Shown: piece after piece, positions 1-7,934 of the stretch
Layout of the letters: every line of letters begins with the position of its first letter
Position numbering within the stretch: position 1 is the first letter of the stretch
DNA from: Desulfurivibrio sp044068515
GTDB taxonomy: Bacteria > Desulfobacterota > Desulfobulbia > Desulfobulbales > Desulfurivibrionaceae
DNA: 64,000 bases
Assembly (NCBI RefSeq): GCF_044068515.1
Contig: NZ_JBIPKI010000007.1
Coordinates: 1 to 64,000, forward strand
Direction: 5' to 3'
The notes under the pieces: generated by a model
Databases searched by the model: none
Told to the model about the DNA's origin: nothing
Seen by the model: the letters and a program-made list of their open reading frames with translations, nothing else
Program-made: the position numbers and the translations under genes

Positions 1-675
1 TATAGATATGTCCCCGCCACGGTCAGCCTGGTGGCGGTGAGCAAGACGGTGCCGGTGGAGCGGGTGGCCGAGGCCGTTGCCGCCGGGCAGCGGCTCTTCG
101 GCGAGAACTATCTCCAGGAGGCCGAGGAAAAAATCAGCCGCCTGGAGCAACTGCTGGCTCAAGCCGGGCCGGGAGCGGCGCAAGCCGCCGCATCCCCTGC
201 GCCGGCCTGGCACTTCATCGGTCATTTGCAAAGCAACAAGAGCAAGGCGGCGGCGGGCCGCTTTGCCATGGTGGAAACCGTGGACCGGCTCAAGCTGGCC
301 AAGTCCCTGGCTCGTCATGCCGCGGCGGCGGGACGGGTTTTGCCGGTACTGGTTCAGGTCAACGTCGGCGGGGAGGAACAGAAATCCGGAGTGGCTCCGG
401 CGGCGGTGGCTGATTTGCTGCGGGCCCTGGCCGAGCTTCCCGCACTGCGGGTGATGGGGTTTATGACCATGCCGCCTTTCGCCGTCGATCCCGAGCAAAG
501 TCGGCCCCATTTTGCCCGGCTGCGCCAACTGGCTGAGGAATGCGCCCGCCAGGGTCTGCTGGGGCGGCACGGGCCGCCGCTGCTCTCCATGGGAATGTCC
601 GCCGACTTTGAGGTGGCGATCGAAGAGGGGGCCAACTTGGTGCGGGTCGGAACCGCCATCTTCGGTCCCCGTTGA
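1..675 (+). CDS. yggS: YggS/PLPBP family pyridoxal-phosphate-binding protein (5' truncated)
   Basis: PLP-homeostasis protein of the YggS/PROSC family, a single-domain TIM-barrel protein that binds pyridoxal phosphate and buffers the cytosolic PLP pool. The reading frame is open from base 1, so the start codon lies left of the window; the GTG at 31 is internal. Family landmarks: the PLP lysine in LVAVSK (about codon 15 of the visible part), FGENYLQEA, WHFIGHLQSNK, the VQVNVGGEEQKSG stretch, GFMTMPPF, LSMGMSADFEVAIEEGANLVRVGTAIFG near the end is split here as LSMGMSADF and VRVGTAIFG. The stop codon lies inside the left edge of a large palindrome. Neighbours give no functional hint. Assignment is very secure; only the N-terminus is missing. 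Confidence 0.96.
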   Translation, partial: YRYVPATVSLVAVSKTVPVERVAEAVAAGQRLFGENYLQEAEEKISRLEQLLAQAGPGAAQAAASPAPAWHFIGHLQSNKSKAAAGRFAMVETVDRLKLAKSLARHAAAAGRVLPVLVQVNVGGEEQKSGVAPAAVADLLRALAELPALRVMGFMTMPPFAVDPEQSRPHFARLRQLAEECARQGLLGRHGPPLLSMGMSADFEVAIEEGANLVRVGTAIFGPR

Positions 676-797
676 AGGCGGCGGGGATCCGGCAGCACCG
701 CATCTTTGGCCGATCAGCCCCGGCGATATACCGGAGTATAATCGCCGGGGCTGCTTGGCCAAACCTGCGGCACTGCCGGGCCCCCGTCGCCTTCAAC
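671..797. repeat. 127-bp imperfect palindrome, copy 1 of a repeated element
   Basis: The two halves are near-perfect reverse complements: ends GTTGAAGGCG (671-680) and CGCCTTCAAC (788-797), centre CGGCGAT (721-727) against ATCGCCG (741-747), with a small loop around 732-735. By eye about nine of 57 arm positions mismatch. It lies between the convergent yggS and SelW-like genes and contains the yggS stop codon. There is no T-tract, so it is not a plain intrinsic terminator. A related palindrome occurs at 24240-24332; over 40 aligned bases (691-730 against 24242-24281) I count 32 identities. It may be a repetitive extragenic palindrome or miniature mobile element. Confidence 0.8.
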
Positions 798-819
798 TTC
801 GTTGGCGCTTTTTTGCCGC

Positions 820-1044
820 CTACCCTTGTCTGAGCAGATCGATGATTTCCTGGTTGTCGGGGAAGCGGCGGCTTTTGTGCTTGGAGAAGATTTCCCGGCC
901 GTCAACCCGGATATCGTAGGTGCCGCCGCTGCCGGGAATCAGTCTGATGGTGGCGGCGGGGAAGTTTTCCCGCAGTTCGGCCTCCAGCCTGGAGGCGCGG
1001 GGAAGATAGTTTCACTTGCTGCAATAGTTTATCTCGATTTTCAT
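820..1044 (-). CDS. SelW-like (Rdx/SelT-SelW-SelH family) selenoprotein, TGA = selenocysteine at codon 11
   Basis: Short thioredoxin-like redox protein of the Rdx family. Read with the in-frame TGA at 1014-1012 as selenocysteine, the frame gives 74 residues and ends at TAG 822-820. The N-terminus is MKIEINYCSKU, so the family's CxxC/CxxU redox motif is C8-S-K-U11. It continues NYLPRASRLEAEL, then IRLIPGSGGTYDIRVDGR, EIFSKHKSRRFPD and QEIIDLL, which are the conserved family blocks. A strong Shine-Dalgarno (GGAGGAG) precedes the ATG at 1044. A SECIS-like hairpin follows the TGA directly. Without recoding the product would be ten residues, while the conserved blocks would lie downstream of a stop. 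Alternative: a pseudogene with a nonsense mutation, unlikely because the TGA falls exactly at the redox position. Substrate unknown. Confidence 0.9.
967..1004 (-). promoter_or_regulatory. Bacterial SECIS-like stem-loop for the SelW-like gene
   Basis: On the reverse strand, starting seven bases after the TGA, TTCCCCGC (1004-997) pairs with GCGGGAA (973-967) with one bulged C. An inner perfect 6-bp stem GCCTCC/GGAGGC (996-991 with 985-980) closes a five-base loop AGGCT. The loop begins 21 bases after the TGA and has a G at its second position. Both fit the general bacterial SECIS model, in which an apical loop with an early G lies a short distance downstream of UGA. The assignment rests on hand folding; SelB recognition is inferred. 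Confidence 0.75.
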
Positions 1045-1211
1045 CTTCTCCTCCGTGGGCCCCTTGGTTTTGCCGGGATTCCGGCCCCTGGGCGTCGCTT
1101 TGCCGGAGTGCCCTCCGGTCAACGTTGTGTTCCGCAACCTTGCCGGTCTATGGTAAACTGGCCCCAGTTTGCCAGCATTTCTATCATTAAAATCACCGTG
1201 GGCAGAGCAAA

Positions 1212-3005
1212 GTGCGAAAGGAAACCTTGGATGGCGCCGCAAACCTGTTTTTGCCGGCCACGGCCGCGGAAATGCGGGCCCGAGGCTGGGAAGAGGTCGA
1301 CGTGGTTCTGGTTTCCGGCGATGCCTATATCGACCATTCCTCCTTCGGCCTGGCCCTGATCGGCCGCTGGCTGGAAGCCCATGGTTATCGAGTGGCGATC
1401 CTGGCCCAGCCCTGTTATGACGGGCCCGAGGATTTTCGCCGCTTTGGCCGGCCCCGGCTTTTCTTCGGCATTTCCGCCGGCAATCTCGATTCCATTGTCG
1501 CCAATTACACCGGCAACGTCAAGGTCCGGGACCGGGACGATTACTCCCCCGGCGGCAATCCTTATTTCGGAGAACGGGCCGACCGCCGGGAACGGCGGCG
1601 GCCTGACCGGGCCACCATCGTTTATGCCCAGCAGGCCCGGCAGGCATACGGCGATGTGCCCCTGATTCTCGGAGGCCTGGAGGCCTCCCTGCGCCGTTTC
1701 GTTCATTATGATTACCAGCAGCGCAAACTGCGAGCTTCGGTACTCACCGATGCCAAGGCCGATCTGCTGGTGTACGGCATGGGCGAACGGGCGGTAGTGG
1801 AAATCGCCCGCCGCCTGGCTGAAGGCCTTGATTTACGCGATATTCCGGGAACCTGCGAGCGTCTCACGGCGCGCCAACTGGCGGAGCGCGGGTTATCCGA
1901 GATTGCCGCCGCCCAGACATTACCGGCCGGCCCCCGGGCCCGCGCCAAGTCGGGCGGGTTGCTGGTGCTGCCGGGCTATAAGGAGATCCTGGCCGACTCC
2001 GCCCTCTTCCTGGCGGCGGAAAAAACCATCGACCGCCTGGCCCGGGCCCAGGCCCCCAGGCCGCTGCTCCAGGGCCAGCAGGCCCTCTGGCTGCTCCAGC
2101 ATCCCCCGGCGGATCCCCTGACTCCGGCCGAGCTTGATCGCCTCTACGCCCTGCCTTACGCCCGCCGGCCCCACCCCGAGGCCGGCGATGTCCCCGCCTT
2201 CCGGATGGTGCGCGATTCGGTGACCATTGTCCGGGGTTGCTGCGGCAACTGTTCTTTTTGCGCCATTACGCGCCATCAGGGGGCGGCCCTGGTCAGCCGC
2301 AGCCGGGCCTCGATCCTGGCCGAAGTGGCGGCAATCGCCCGCCAGTCGGATTTCCGCGGCACCATCACCGACTTGGGGGGGCCCACCGCCAATCTCTACG
2401 GCTGTTCCTGCTCCCTGCCGGCGGGGGAGTGTCCCCGCCGCGATTGCCTCTATCCTGAAATCTGCGCCCATTTGCGCATCGACGAGGAGGCTCTGCTGGG
2501 CCTGCTGCGGGACGCCGCGGCCAGTCCGGGGGTCAAGCATTTGCTGGTTTCTTCGGGTTTGCGAATGGAATTGCTGCTGCGTACCCCCCGCCTGCTGCGG
2601 CGCTTGCTCAAGCATCATACTCCCGGGGTATTGAAAATTGCCCCCGAGCATACCGAGGAGGAGGTGCTGCGCTTGATGCACAAGCCCGGCGGCCGGTTGC
2701 TGGAGGATTTTTTGCGGGCGGTCAGCCGGATAACGGGCGAAGAAAAAGGGGGCAGGCTGCTGGTCAATCCCTACCTGATTTCCGCCCATCCCGGTTGCAC
2801 CGTGGCGCAGATGGCCAAGATGGCCGGGAAAATAAAGAAACTGGGCCTGGTGCCCCGCCAGTTTCAGGATTTTACCCCGACTCCGGGGACCATGGCCACC
2901 GCCATGTACGTCAGCGGCCTTGACCAGAACGGCCGCCCCATTCATGTGGCCCGTGGGGACCGGGAGCGGCGGGCCCAGCGCCAAACCCTGGAGAAAATTC
3001 GCTGA
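1212..3005 (+). CDS. YgiQ family radical SAM protein (UPF0313)
   Basis: Radical SAM protein of the YgiQ/UPF0313 family, about 597 residues, close to family size. The N-terminal domain carries FLPATAAEMRARGWEEVDVVLVSGDAYIDH; the [4Fe-4S] motif CxxxCxxC is at C343, C347 and C350 (RGCCGNCSFC). The late region has LKIAPEHTEEEVLRLMHKP and QVQDFTPTPGT-like sequence (QFQDFTPTPGTMATAMYVSG), typical of the family. The GTG at 1212 is used; a TTG at 1227 is an alternative, and neither has a clear ribosome site. It is divergent from the SelW-like gene. The reaction catalysed is not established for the family, so no pathway is assigned. Confidence 0.93.
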   Translation: MRKETLDGAANLFLPATAAEMRARGWEEVDVVLVSGDAYIDHSSFGLALIGRWLEAHGYRVAILAQPCYDGPEDFRRFGRPRLFFGISAGNLDSIVANYTGNVKVRDRDDYSPGGNPYFGERADRRERRRPDRATIVYAQQARQAYGDVPLILGGLEASLRRFVHYDYQQRKLRASVLTDAKADLLVYGMGERAVVEIARRLAEGLDLRDIPGTCERLTARQLAERGLSEIAAAQTLPAGPRARAKSGGLLVLPGYKEILADSALFLAAEKTIDRLARAQAPRPLLQGQQALWLLQHPPADPLTPAELDRLYALPYARRPHPEAGDVPAFRMVRDSVTIVRGCCGNCSFCAITRHQGAALVSRSRASILAEVAAIARQSDFRGTITDLGGPTANLYGCSCSLPAGECPRRDCLYPEICAHLRIDEEALLGLLRDAAASPGVKHLLVSSGLRMELLLRTPRLLRRLLKHHTPGVLKIAPEHTEEEVLRLMHKPGGRLLEDFLRAVSRITGEEKGGRLLVNPYLISAHPGCTVAQMAKMAGKIKKLGLVPRQFQDFTPTPGTMATAMYVSGLDQNGRPIHVARGDRERRAQRQTLEKIR

Positions 3006-3090
3006 ATTTACCGCCGCTTTAGAAAAATTTTTGCCGGCGGCGCGACGGTTCCCGCCTGGCCGGCTCAATCAATCAGCCAAGGAGGCAATA

Positions 3091-3654
3091 ATGACTGCGG
3101 AACTTTATCATCTCGAACCCCGGCACTGCGCCGTGCTGGTGGTGGACATCCAGGAGAATTTGATGAAGGTGATTGCCGGCCGGGAAGAAGTGGCCCGCAA
3201 CGCCGCTCTCTTGATCAAGGCCGCCCGGGCCCTTGAAGTTCCGGTGCTGGCCACGACCCAGTACGCGGCCCGGATCGGGGACTTCGTTCCCGAGGTCAAA
3301 GCCGAACTGGCGGGAATCACCCCCCTGGACAAGATGGAGTTCGGCTGTTTCAACAATGAGGCGGCTCGGCGGCAGCTCAAGTTGCTGGGTAATTCCGTCA
3401 ATACCCTGATTGTCTGCGGGGTGGAAACTCATATTTGCGTCTATCAGACGGTGCTGGGCGGCCTTTTGGCCGGTTATCGGATCTGGGTGCCGGCGGACGC
3501 GGTCTCTTCCCGGACCAGCAAAAAATACGAAACCGGGCTGGGCCGTCTGCGGGATATCGGGGCGGTTGTGTCCAACACCGAAATGATCATCTACGACTGG
3601 TTGCAGAAGGCCGGGACCCCGGTGTTCAAACAACTGCTGCCTTTGCTGAAGTAA
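3091..3654 (+). CDS. Isochorismatase-fold (cysteine hydrolase) family protein
   Basis: 187-residue cysteine hydrolase of the isochorismatase superfamily. The catalytic triad is visible: D19 in VLVVDIQENL, K81 in LDKMEFGCF, and C116 in GVETHICVYQT. Length and single-domain layout match the YcaC/nicotinamidase-like group. The ATG at 3091 is chosen because AAGGAGG sits seven bases upstream; an in-frame opening further upstream runs through the end of the YgiQ gene. It follows YgiQ by 85 bases and may share its transcript. Substrate cannot be read from sequence. True isochorismatase is unlikely, since menaquinone is made here by the futalosine route and no siderophore genes are present. Confidence 0.9.
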   Translation: MTAELYHLEPRHCAVLVVDIQENLMKVIAGREEVARNAALLIKAARALEVPVLATTQYAARIGDFVPEVKAELAGITPLDKMEFGCFNNEAARRQLKLLGNSVNTLIVCGVETHICVYQTVLGGLLAGYRIWVPADAVSSRTSKKYETGLGRLRDIGAVVSNTEMIIYDWLQKAGTPVFKQLLPLLK

Positions 3655-4268
3655 CATCAAGCAGAGCGCCCGGGTTCTTTACCGGCCATTACCCTCGATG
3701 TGGTGGATAAATGGTGTCTTGGCGGGGGCTCGGACTGACCCGGCCGGGAGCGGCCGGGATCTTGGTCCACCCCAGGGCTGCTGGGTCAAGAACAAAAGGA
3801 TTCTGCCAGCGCTGGGCCGCGCTTGTCAACCCCTGGTTTTGGCGTTATCCGGCCCCGGGGGTGGTATCGCCTGAAGCACCTGCCATCCCTGCTGATATTT
3901 CAGGGGGTTCCTGAACTATCAGGGGATGGTACTCCCCGAATATTCCTTCTCTCATCCCGGTCTCCTGTTAATTCTTAATTATTTCAGGGCACCAGGGACA
4001 ACCTATCAGCCCTCCCGCGGCTGGCACATATTGTGCACTCTTAAAAAATTGATCCGGGCGGGCAACCAGCAGGTGTTGTCTGTCCGGCGCGGGGCGATGG
4101 CTGTTCAGGTCTATGACTGCGAAGATAAAATATAATCGAGTTGGAGTTTTGTCCCCTTGTGTTGGATAAGTTTTCTGTGATATTCTGTATTTAAATTAAT
4201 TTTTCGCATTGGTCCGTTATTGTCGTGCCGCCAATAAGTTGTTTAAAAATAGCGAAGGGAGGAATCAG
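3655..4268. other. Intergenic region, no gene supported
   Basis: About 610 bases between the isochorismatase-fold gene and the VWA lipoprotein gene. Two short open frames (3711-3914, 3926-4135) have no Shine-Dalgarno and no recognisable domain. The last 130 bases turn AT-rich and probably hold the promoter of the lipoprotein gene, but no well-spaced -35/-10 pair stands out. Confidence 0.6.
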
Positions 4269-5411
4269 ATGAAAATTTTATCCTGTGGTTTTGCTCTGGT
4301 TGCCGCAGCATTAATCTTGGGGGGCTGTGCGGCGAAGGTAACAACCCCTTACACCCCGGTCACCCACAAGGATCTGGGGCCCAAGGTGGCCGCCGGTGAA
4401 TATGAAGCCAAGGTCGACAACTTCCTGTTGTTGCTCGATAGTTCATCTTCAATGTCCCGGCCCCACACCACCGGTACCCGTTATGAAACGGCCCAGGGTT
4501 TGGCGGCGGGCTTGAATGAAACCCTGCCCGAACTTTCCTGGTCGGCCGGGGTGCGGGCCTTCGGGCCGCATTTTGCGAGGCCCTTCAAGCGCAGCGCCCT
4601 GGTTTACGGGATGACCCCCCACAAGCGGGCCGATCTGGCCGCTGCCCTGGACACGATCCCAGGACCGGCCGGCACCACCCCCCTGGCCACTGCGCTCACC
4701 AAGAGCGGCGATGATCTGGCCCCCCTGGCAGGAAAATCCGCCCTGGTTATTTTCACCGACGGGGAGGTGGAGTCCGCCGATGATGTCTTGCGGGCCGCCG
4801 CCCAACTCCGTAATCGCTTTGAGGATCGCCTCTGCGTTTATCCGGTGATGGTGGGGGATTCGACCGCCGGATCGATCATGCTGGAAAGGCTGGTGGAGAA
4901 TTCCGCCTGCGGCTTTGTCAGCAGGGCCGATGAACTGGCAAGCGGCGATGCCCTGGCGGCTTTTGCGACCGAGGCTTTCCTGCAAAAGGCGCCGCCTGCG
5001 CCCGTCGCGGTAGCGCCCCCGGTAGCGAAAGAACCGGTTTTTCGCACCGAGACTGTACGCCTGGCAGTGAACTTCGCTTTTGACAGCGCCGAAATTCGGC
5101 CCGATGAACGTGATGACCTGGCCCGGTTTGCCGACTTCCTCAAGAAATACCCGGAAAAAATCAGCACGGTGGAGATCGCCGGCCATACCTGCAACATGGG
5201 GCCGGCCGCCTACAACCTGGGTTTGTCCCAGCGTCGGGCGGAAAGCGTGGTCAAGCACCTGGTGGATAATCATGGCGTCGACCCGGCCCTGCTTAAGGCC
5301 AAAGGCTACGGGATGACCAAGCCCATTGCCAGCAACGACACTCCTGAAGGCCGGGAGCAGAATCGCCGGGTAGAGGCGGTGATTTCCGTTGAGGTCAAAG
5401 AGAACAAGTAA
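4269..5411 (+). CDS. VWA-domain lipoprotein with C-terminal OmpA-like peptidoglycan-binding domain
   Basis: 380-residue predicted outer-membrane lipoprotein. Residues 1-20 form a lipoprotein signal ending in lipobox LGGC (C20). Residues about 50-240 form a von Willebrand A domain with MIDAS motif DSSSS (D57-S61), a TPLATA threonine region and IFTDGEVES. A proline/alanine linker (about 258-270) leads to an OmpA C-terminal domain (about 278-380) with VNFAFDSAEIRPDE, IAGHTCNMGPAAYNLGLSQRRA and GYGMTKPIASNDTPEGREQNRRVE. The start at 4269 follows GGGAGGAATC. A strong terminator follows. In the OmpA block the usual GHTD reads GHTC. It probably anchors to peptidoglycan and presents a metal-dependent adhesion domain in the periplasm. 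Relation to the pal-less Tol locus is only a possibility. Confidence 0.88.
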   Translation: MKILSCGFALVAAALILGGCAAKVTTPYTPVTHKDLGPKVAAGEYEAKVDNFLLLLDSSSSMSRPHTTGTRYETAQGLAAGLNETLPELSWSAGVRAFGPHFARPFKRSALVYGMTPHKRADLAAALDTIPGPAGTTPLATALTKSGDDLAPLAGKSALVIFTDGEVESADDVLRAAAQLRNRFEDRLCVYPVMVGDSTAGSIMLERLVENSACGFVSRADELASGDALAAFATEAFLQKAPPAPVAVAPPVAKEPVFRTETVRLAVNFAFDSAEIRPDERDDLARFADFLKKYPEKISTVEIAGHTCNMGPAAYNLGLSQRRAESVVKHLVDNHGVDPALLKAKGYGMTKPIASNDTPEGREQNRRVEAVISVEVKENK

Positions 5412-5501
5412 GGGTGGGGCAAATCTGCCAGCCCTGGTGATGTGATGACCAGTCTGCCGCCCGGCGTTGCGTCGGTCACGGCATGATTCTCAACATTTAA
5501 C

Positions 5502-5555
5502 CCAAAAAGGCGGCCCGGGGAAAAGATCCTCGCGGCCGCCTTTTTGGTTTTTTTT
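5502..5555 (+). terminator. Intrinsic terminator after the VWA lipoprotein gene
   Basis: Perfect 14-bp stem (5502-5515 with 5534-5547, CCAAAAAGGCGGCC and its complement) followed by eight T (5548-5555). It separates the forward lipoprotein gene from the convergent ablB. Confidence 0.92.
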
Positions 5556-5647
5556 CGGCAACGGGTTTCAGCCGCCAACCGCGGGAGGGGTAACTCGTTG
5601 ACCGGTTGCCGACAGCATGATGGGGGCAATCGTTGCCGGGCTCCGGC

Positions 5648-6607
5648 TTATTGGAGAAGGCGGTACCAGACGTTCATGCTTTCGATCCGGCCGCAGATCT
5701 GGGTATTGTTGATCAAGGTTCCGGCGTATTGGTAGCCGGCCCGGGCGAAGGTAAGATTGATGCCCACCGATACGGCCCGGGCGATGGTATAAGCCAGCTT
5801 GATGCCCTGGTTTTGCATTTCCTGTTCCAGAGCGGCCAGCAGACGGCCGGCCAGTTGGCGCCGGCGATGCTCCGGCAGGGTGGCGAAGTCGGTCATTTCG
5901 GCGTGGGATGCCGCCGCGGAATACTCCGCCGAGGCCAGAGCCGCGATTTGCTCCTGGTGCCAGGCGGCGGCATAACTGACCTCTTCACTCATGCTGCGGC
6001 GCAGGAAGCCGGGATCGTGCACGGGAAAGGGGTAGGAGGGGAAAACCTGCCGGAAGAGGGCGGCCATGGCGGCACAGTCAGCCGGGGCGCACAGACCAAG
6101 GCGGTATGCCGGCGGCTTGCTCTTCCCGCTGCCCTGGGCAGCGGCTGCCGGGGAACCGGGCCCGCTGCTCCCCGCCCCGGGATCCTTGGGCGTTGCCTGG
6201 CGGCAGAGGTCCAGGGTGCGCTCGATCGCGGCCCGGTCGCTGAGCTCGGCCCGGTGGGGCTGCAGGTACTTACCCAGGAACAGGCCATCCTCCCGGCCCT
6301 GATAAAAGCCGGGCACCTTGGCTTCCACCCGGTAGCCGGCGGCGGTGCAGGCCTGGCCCCAGCGGGCCGGAACCTTGGCGAAAATCTTGCCATAGCGGTG
6401 GGCGGCCGCAAGTTCCTCGATGACCGTCAGCAAACCCGGCATATCCTCGTCGTCGGCGGCCATCAGGTAGACCCGGTCGCTGGCCTTGCCGTGCTGCAGG
6501 CGGGAACGGCCGATGGTGATGGTTTGATCGAGGGCAAGCGGGGCCGGTTCCCCGACTGCCCCGCTGAACCGGCCGGAGTCGGCCCTGGTGGCGCCGGCCT
6601 TATTCAT
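5648..6607 (-). CDS. ablB: Putative beta-lysine N-acetyltransferase
   Basis: 319-residue acetyltransferase matching the AblB family, which acetylates beta-lysine at the epsilon amine to give the osmolyte N-epsilon-acetyl-beta-lysine. The N-terminal half holds DQTITIGRSRLQHGKASDRVYLM and YGKIFAKVPARWGQACTAAGYRVEA; the C-terminal GNAT domain includes RRRQLAGRLLAALEQEM and ending IARAVSVGINLTFARAGYQYAGTLINNTQI, typical of AblB and written here as seen. The ATG at 6607 is chosen because it overlaps the kamA stop by eight bases, indicating translational coupling. A Gly/Pro/Ala-rich linker of about 30 residues (near 148-172) separates the halves. The pairing with kamA makes the assignment firm. Confidence 0.9.
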   Translation of the reverse strand: MNKAGATRADSGRFSGAVGEPAPLALDQTITIGRSRLQHGKASDRVYLMAADDEDMPGLLTVIEELAAAHRYGKIFAKVPARWGQACTAAGYRVEAKVPGFYQGREDGLFLGKYLQPHRAELSDRAAIERTLDLCRQATPKDPGAGSSGPGSPAAAAQGSGKSKPPAYRLGLCAPADCAAMAALFRQVFPSYPFPVHDPGFLRRSMSEEVSYAAAWHQEQIAALASAEYSAAASHAEMTDFATLPEHRRRQLAGRLLAALEQEMQNQGIKLAYTIARAVSVGINLTFARAGYQYAGTLINNTQICGRIESMNVWYRLLQ

Positions 6608-7934
6608 TTTCCCGCCGTTCCATGCGCTCGTTGTTTTCCGGAACCAGGGTGATGGTTTTCTCGTAGTCGGCCAGCAGCCCGGAAATGCCCACGGTTTTAT
6701 TGGGATCATCACTGTTTTCCAGGGGCAGATCCAGGTGGCAGTCCTCGCAGTTGCGGTCGCAGAAGAAGGGTTTGTAGGAATCCGGCTCCTTGTAGGTGGT
6801 GATAACCCCTTCAAAGTTGCGCAGGACCACTTTGTTGGTGGACCAGGAGATCAGGTAGTTGGGCATTACCGGAATCTTGCCGCCGCCGCCGGGGGCGTCG
6901 ATGACGTAGGTGGGGACCGCGAAGCCGCTGGTATGGCCGATCAGGTGCTCGATGATTTCAATCCCCTTGCCCACCGGGGTCCGGAAGCTGGCCAGCCCTT
7001 CGGAAAGGTCGCACTGGTAAAGATAATAGGGCCGGACCCGGTTGGCCACCAGCTTGTGGACCAGCCGCTTGATGACCCGCGGACAGTCATTGACCCCGGC
7101 CAGCAGTACTGACTGGTTGCCCAGAGGGATGCCGGCGTCGGCCAGCATAGCCAGAGCTTTGCGGGAGCGGGCGGTAATTTCCCGGGGATGGTTGAAGTGG
7201 GTGTTGATCCAGAGGGGATGATGTTTTTTCAGAATCTCCACCAATTCGGGGGTAATCCGCTGGGGCAGCACCACCGGGGTCCGGGTACCGATCCGGATTA
7301 CTTCGACATGCTCGATCCGGCGCAACTCGGTGAGCAGCCAGTCGATCAGTTCGTCGCTTAAAAGAAAAGGGTCGCCGCCGGAGAGAAGCACGTCTCGGAC
7401 CGCGGGGGTTTGCCTGATGTACTCGATGCCGGCCAGCAAGGCCTTGCGGCCGGGGATCGAATCAACGTCCCCCACCTTGCGCTTGCGGGTGCAATGGCGG
7501 CAGTACATGGCGCAGAGGTTGGAAACGTGGAAAAGCACCCGGTCCGGGTAGCGGTGGGTAATACCCGGAACCGGACTGTCCTTGTCCTCGGCCAACGGGT
7601 CGCTGTGTTCGTGGGAACCGATGCGCAATTCGGCCTTGGACGGCACCGCCTGGCGGAAGACCGGATCGTCGGCGTAATTTTCCCGGTCGATCAGGGAAAA
7701 ATAATGGGGGGTGATGGCCATGGGAAAGCGGGCGATGGTTTCTTCCAGGTCCTGCCGCATTTGCGGGGAAAAGGTGGTGCCCAGCAGCTTTTCGACGGTA
7801 TCGATTTTCTTGATGGTGTGCCGCAGGTGCCAGCGCCAGTCCTCCCACTGTTCCGGGCTCGAGCTCAGACCGTTGGCGACGGCGGCGGAACTGCTGGTAT
7901 TGGTCGCGGCAAAAAGTGATGGCGGTGAGTACAT
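6600..7934 (-). CDS. kamA: L-lysine 2,3-aminomutase
   Basis: 444-residue radical SAM, PLP-dependent enzyme converting L-alpha-lysine to L-beta-lysine. The [4Fe-4S] motif CAMYCRHC gives C141, C145 and C148. The PLP lysine is in the Gly-rich block GGGGKIPVMP (K353). The C-terminal Cys cluster FCDRNCEDCH (C392, C396, C399) matches the zinc-binding tail of clostridial-type aminomutases. LSGGDPFLL and HFNHPREIT are further family blocks. An AGGAG lies nine bases before the ATG. It is the first gene of kamA-ablB; together they make N-epsilon-acetyl-beta-lysine, which suggests osmotic adaptation rather than lysine fermentation, as no degradation genes are nearby. EpmB is excluded by length and the Cys tail. 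Confidence 0.95.
   Translation of the reverse strand: MYSPPSLFAATNTSSSAAVANGLSSSPEQWEDWRWHLRHTIKKIDTVEKLLGTTFSPQMRQDLEETIARFPMAITPHYFSLIDRENYADDPVFRQAVPSKAELRIGSHEHSDPLAEDKDSPVPGITHRYPDRVLFHVSNLCAMYCRHCTRKRKVGDVDSIPGRKALLAGIEYIRQTPAVRDVLLSGGDPFLLSDELIDWLLTELRRIEHVEVIRIGTRTPVVLPQRITPELVEILKKHHPLWINTHFNHPREITARSRKALAMLADAGIPLGNQSVLLAGVNDCPRVIKRLVHKLVANRVRPYYLYQCDLSEGLASFRTPVGKGIEIIEHLIGHTSGFAVPTYVIDAPGGGGKIPVMPNYLISWSTNKVVLRNFEGVITTYKEPDSYKPFFCDRNCEDCHLDLPLENSDDPNKTVGISGLLADYEKTITLVPENNERMERRENE

Noticed and set aside
820..1044. Reading the SelW-like gene as a pseudogene with a nonsense mutation
   Set aside because: The TGA is exactly at the family's second redox residue, the rest of the frame is intact, and a SECIS-like hairpin follows.
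1012..1242. A reverse-strand frame ending at the TGA of the SelW-like gene, starting upstream at 1242
   Set aside because: The ATG at 1044 with a strong Shine-Dalgarno is the real start; upstream residues are not family-like.
3091..3654. Isochorismatase for a classical menaquinone or siderophore pathway
   Set aside because: Menaquinone genes here are of the futalosine type and no menF/entC-like genes are present; only the fold is assigned.
3711..4135. Two short open frames (67 and 69 codons) between the isochorismatase-fold and VWA lipoprotein genes
   Set aside because: No ribosome site, no domain, compositions unlike real proteins in the window; treated as intergenic.
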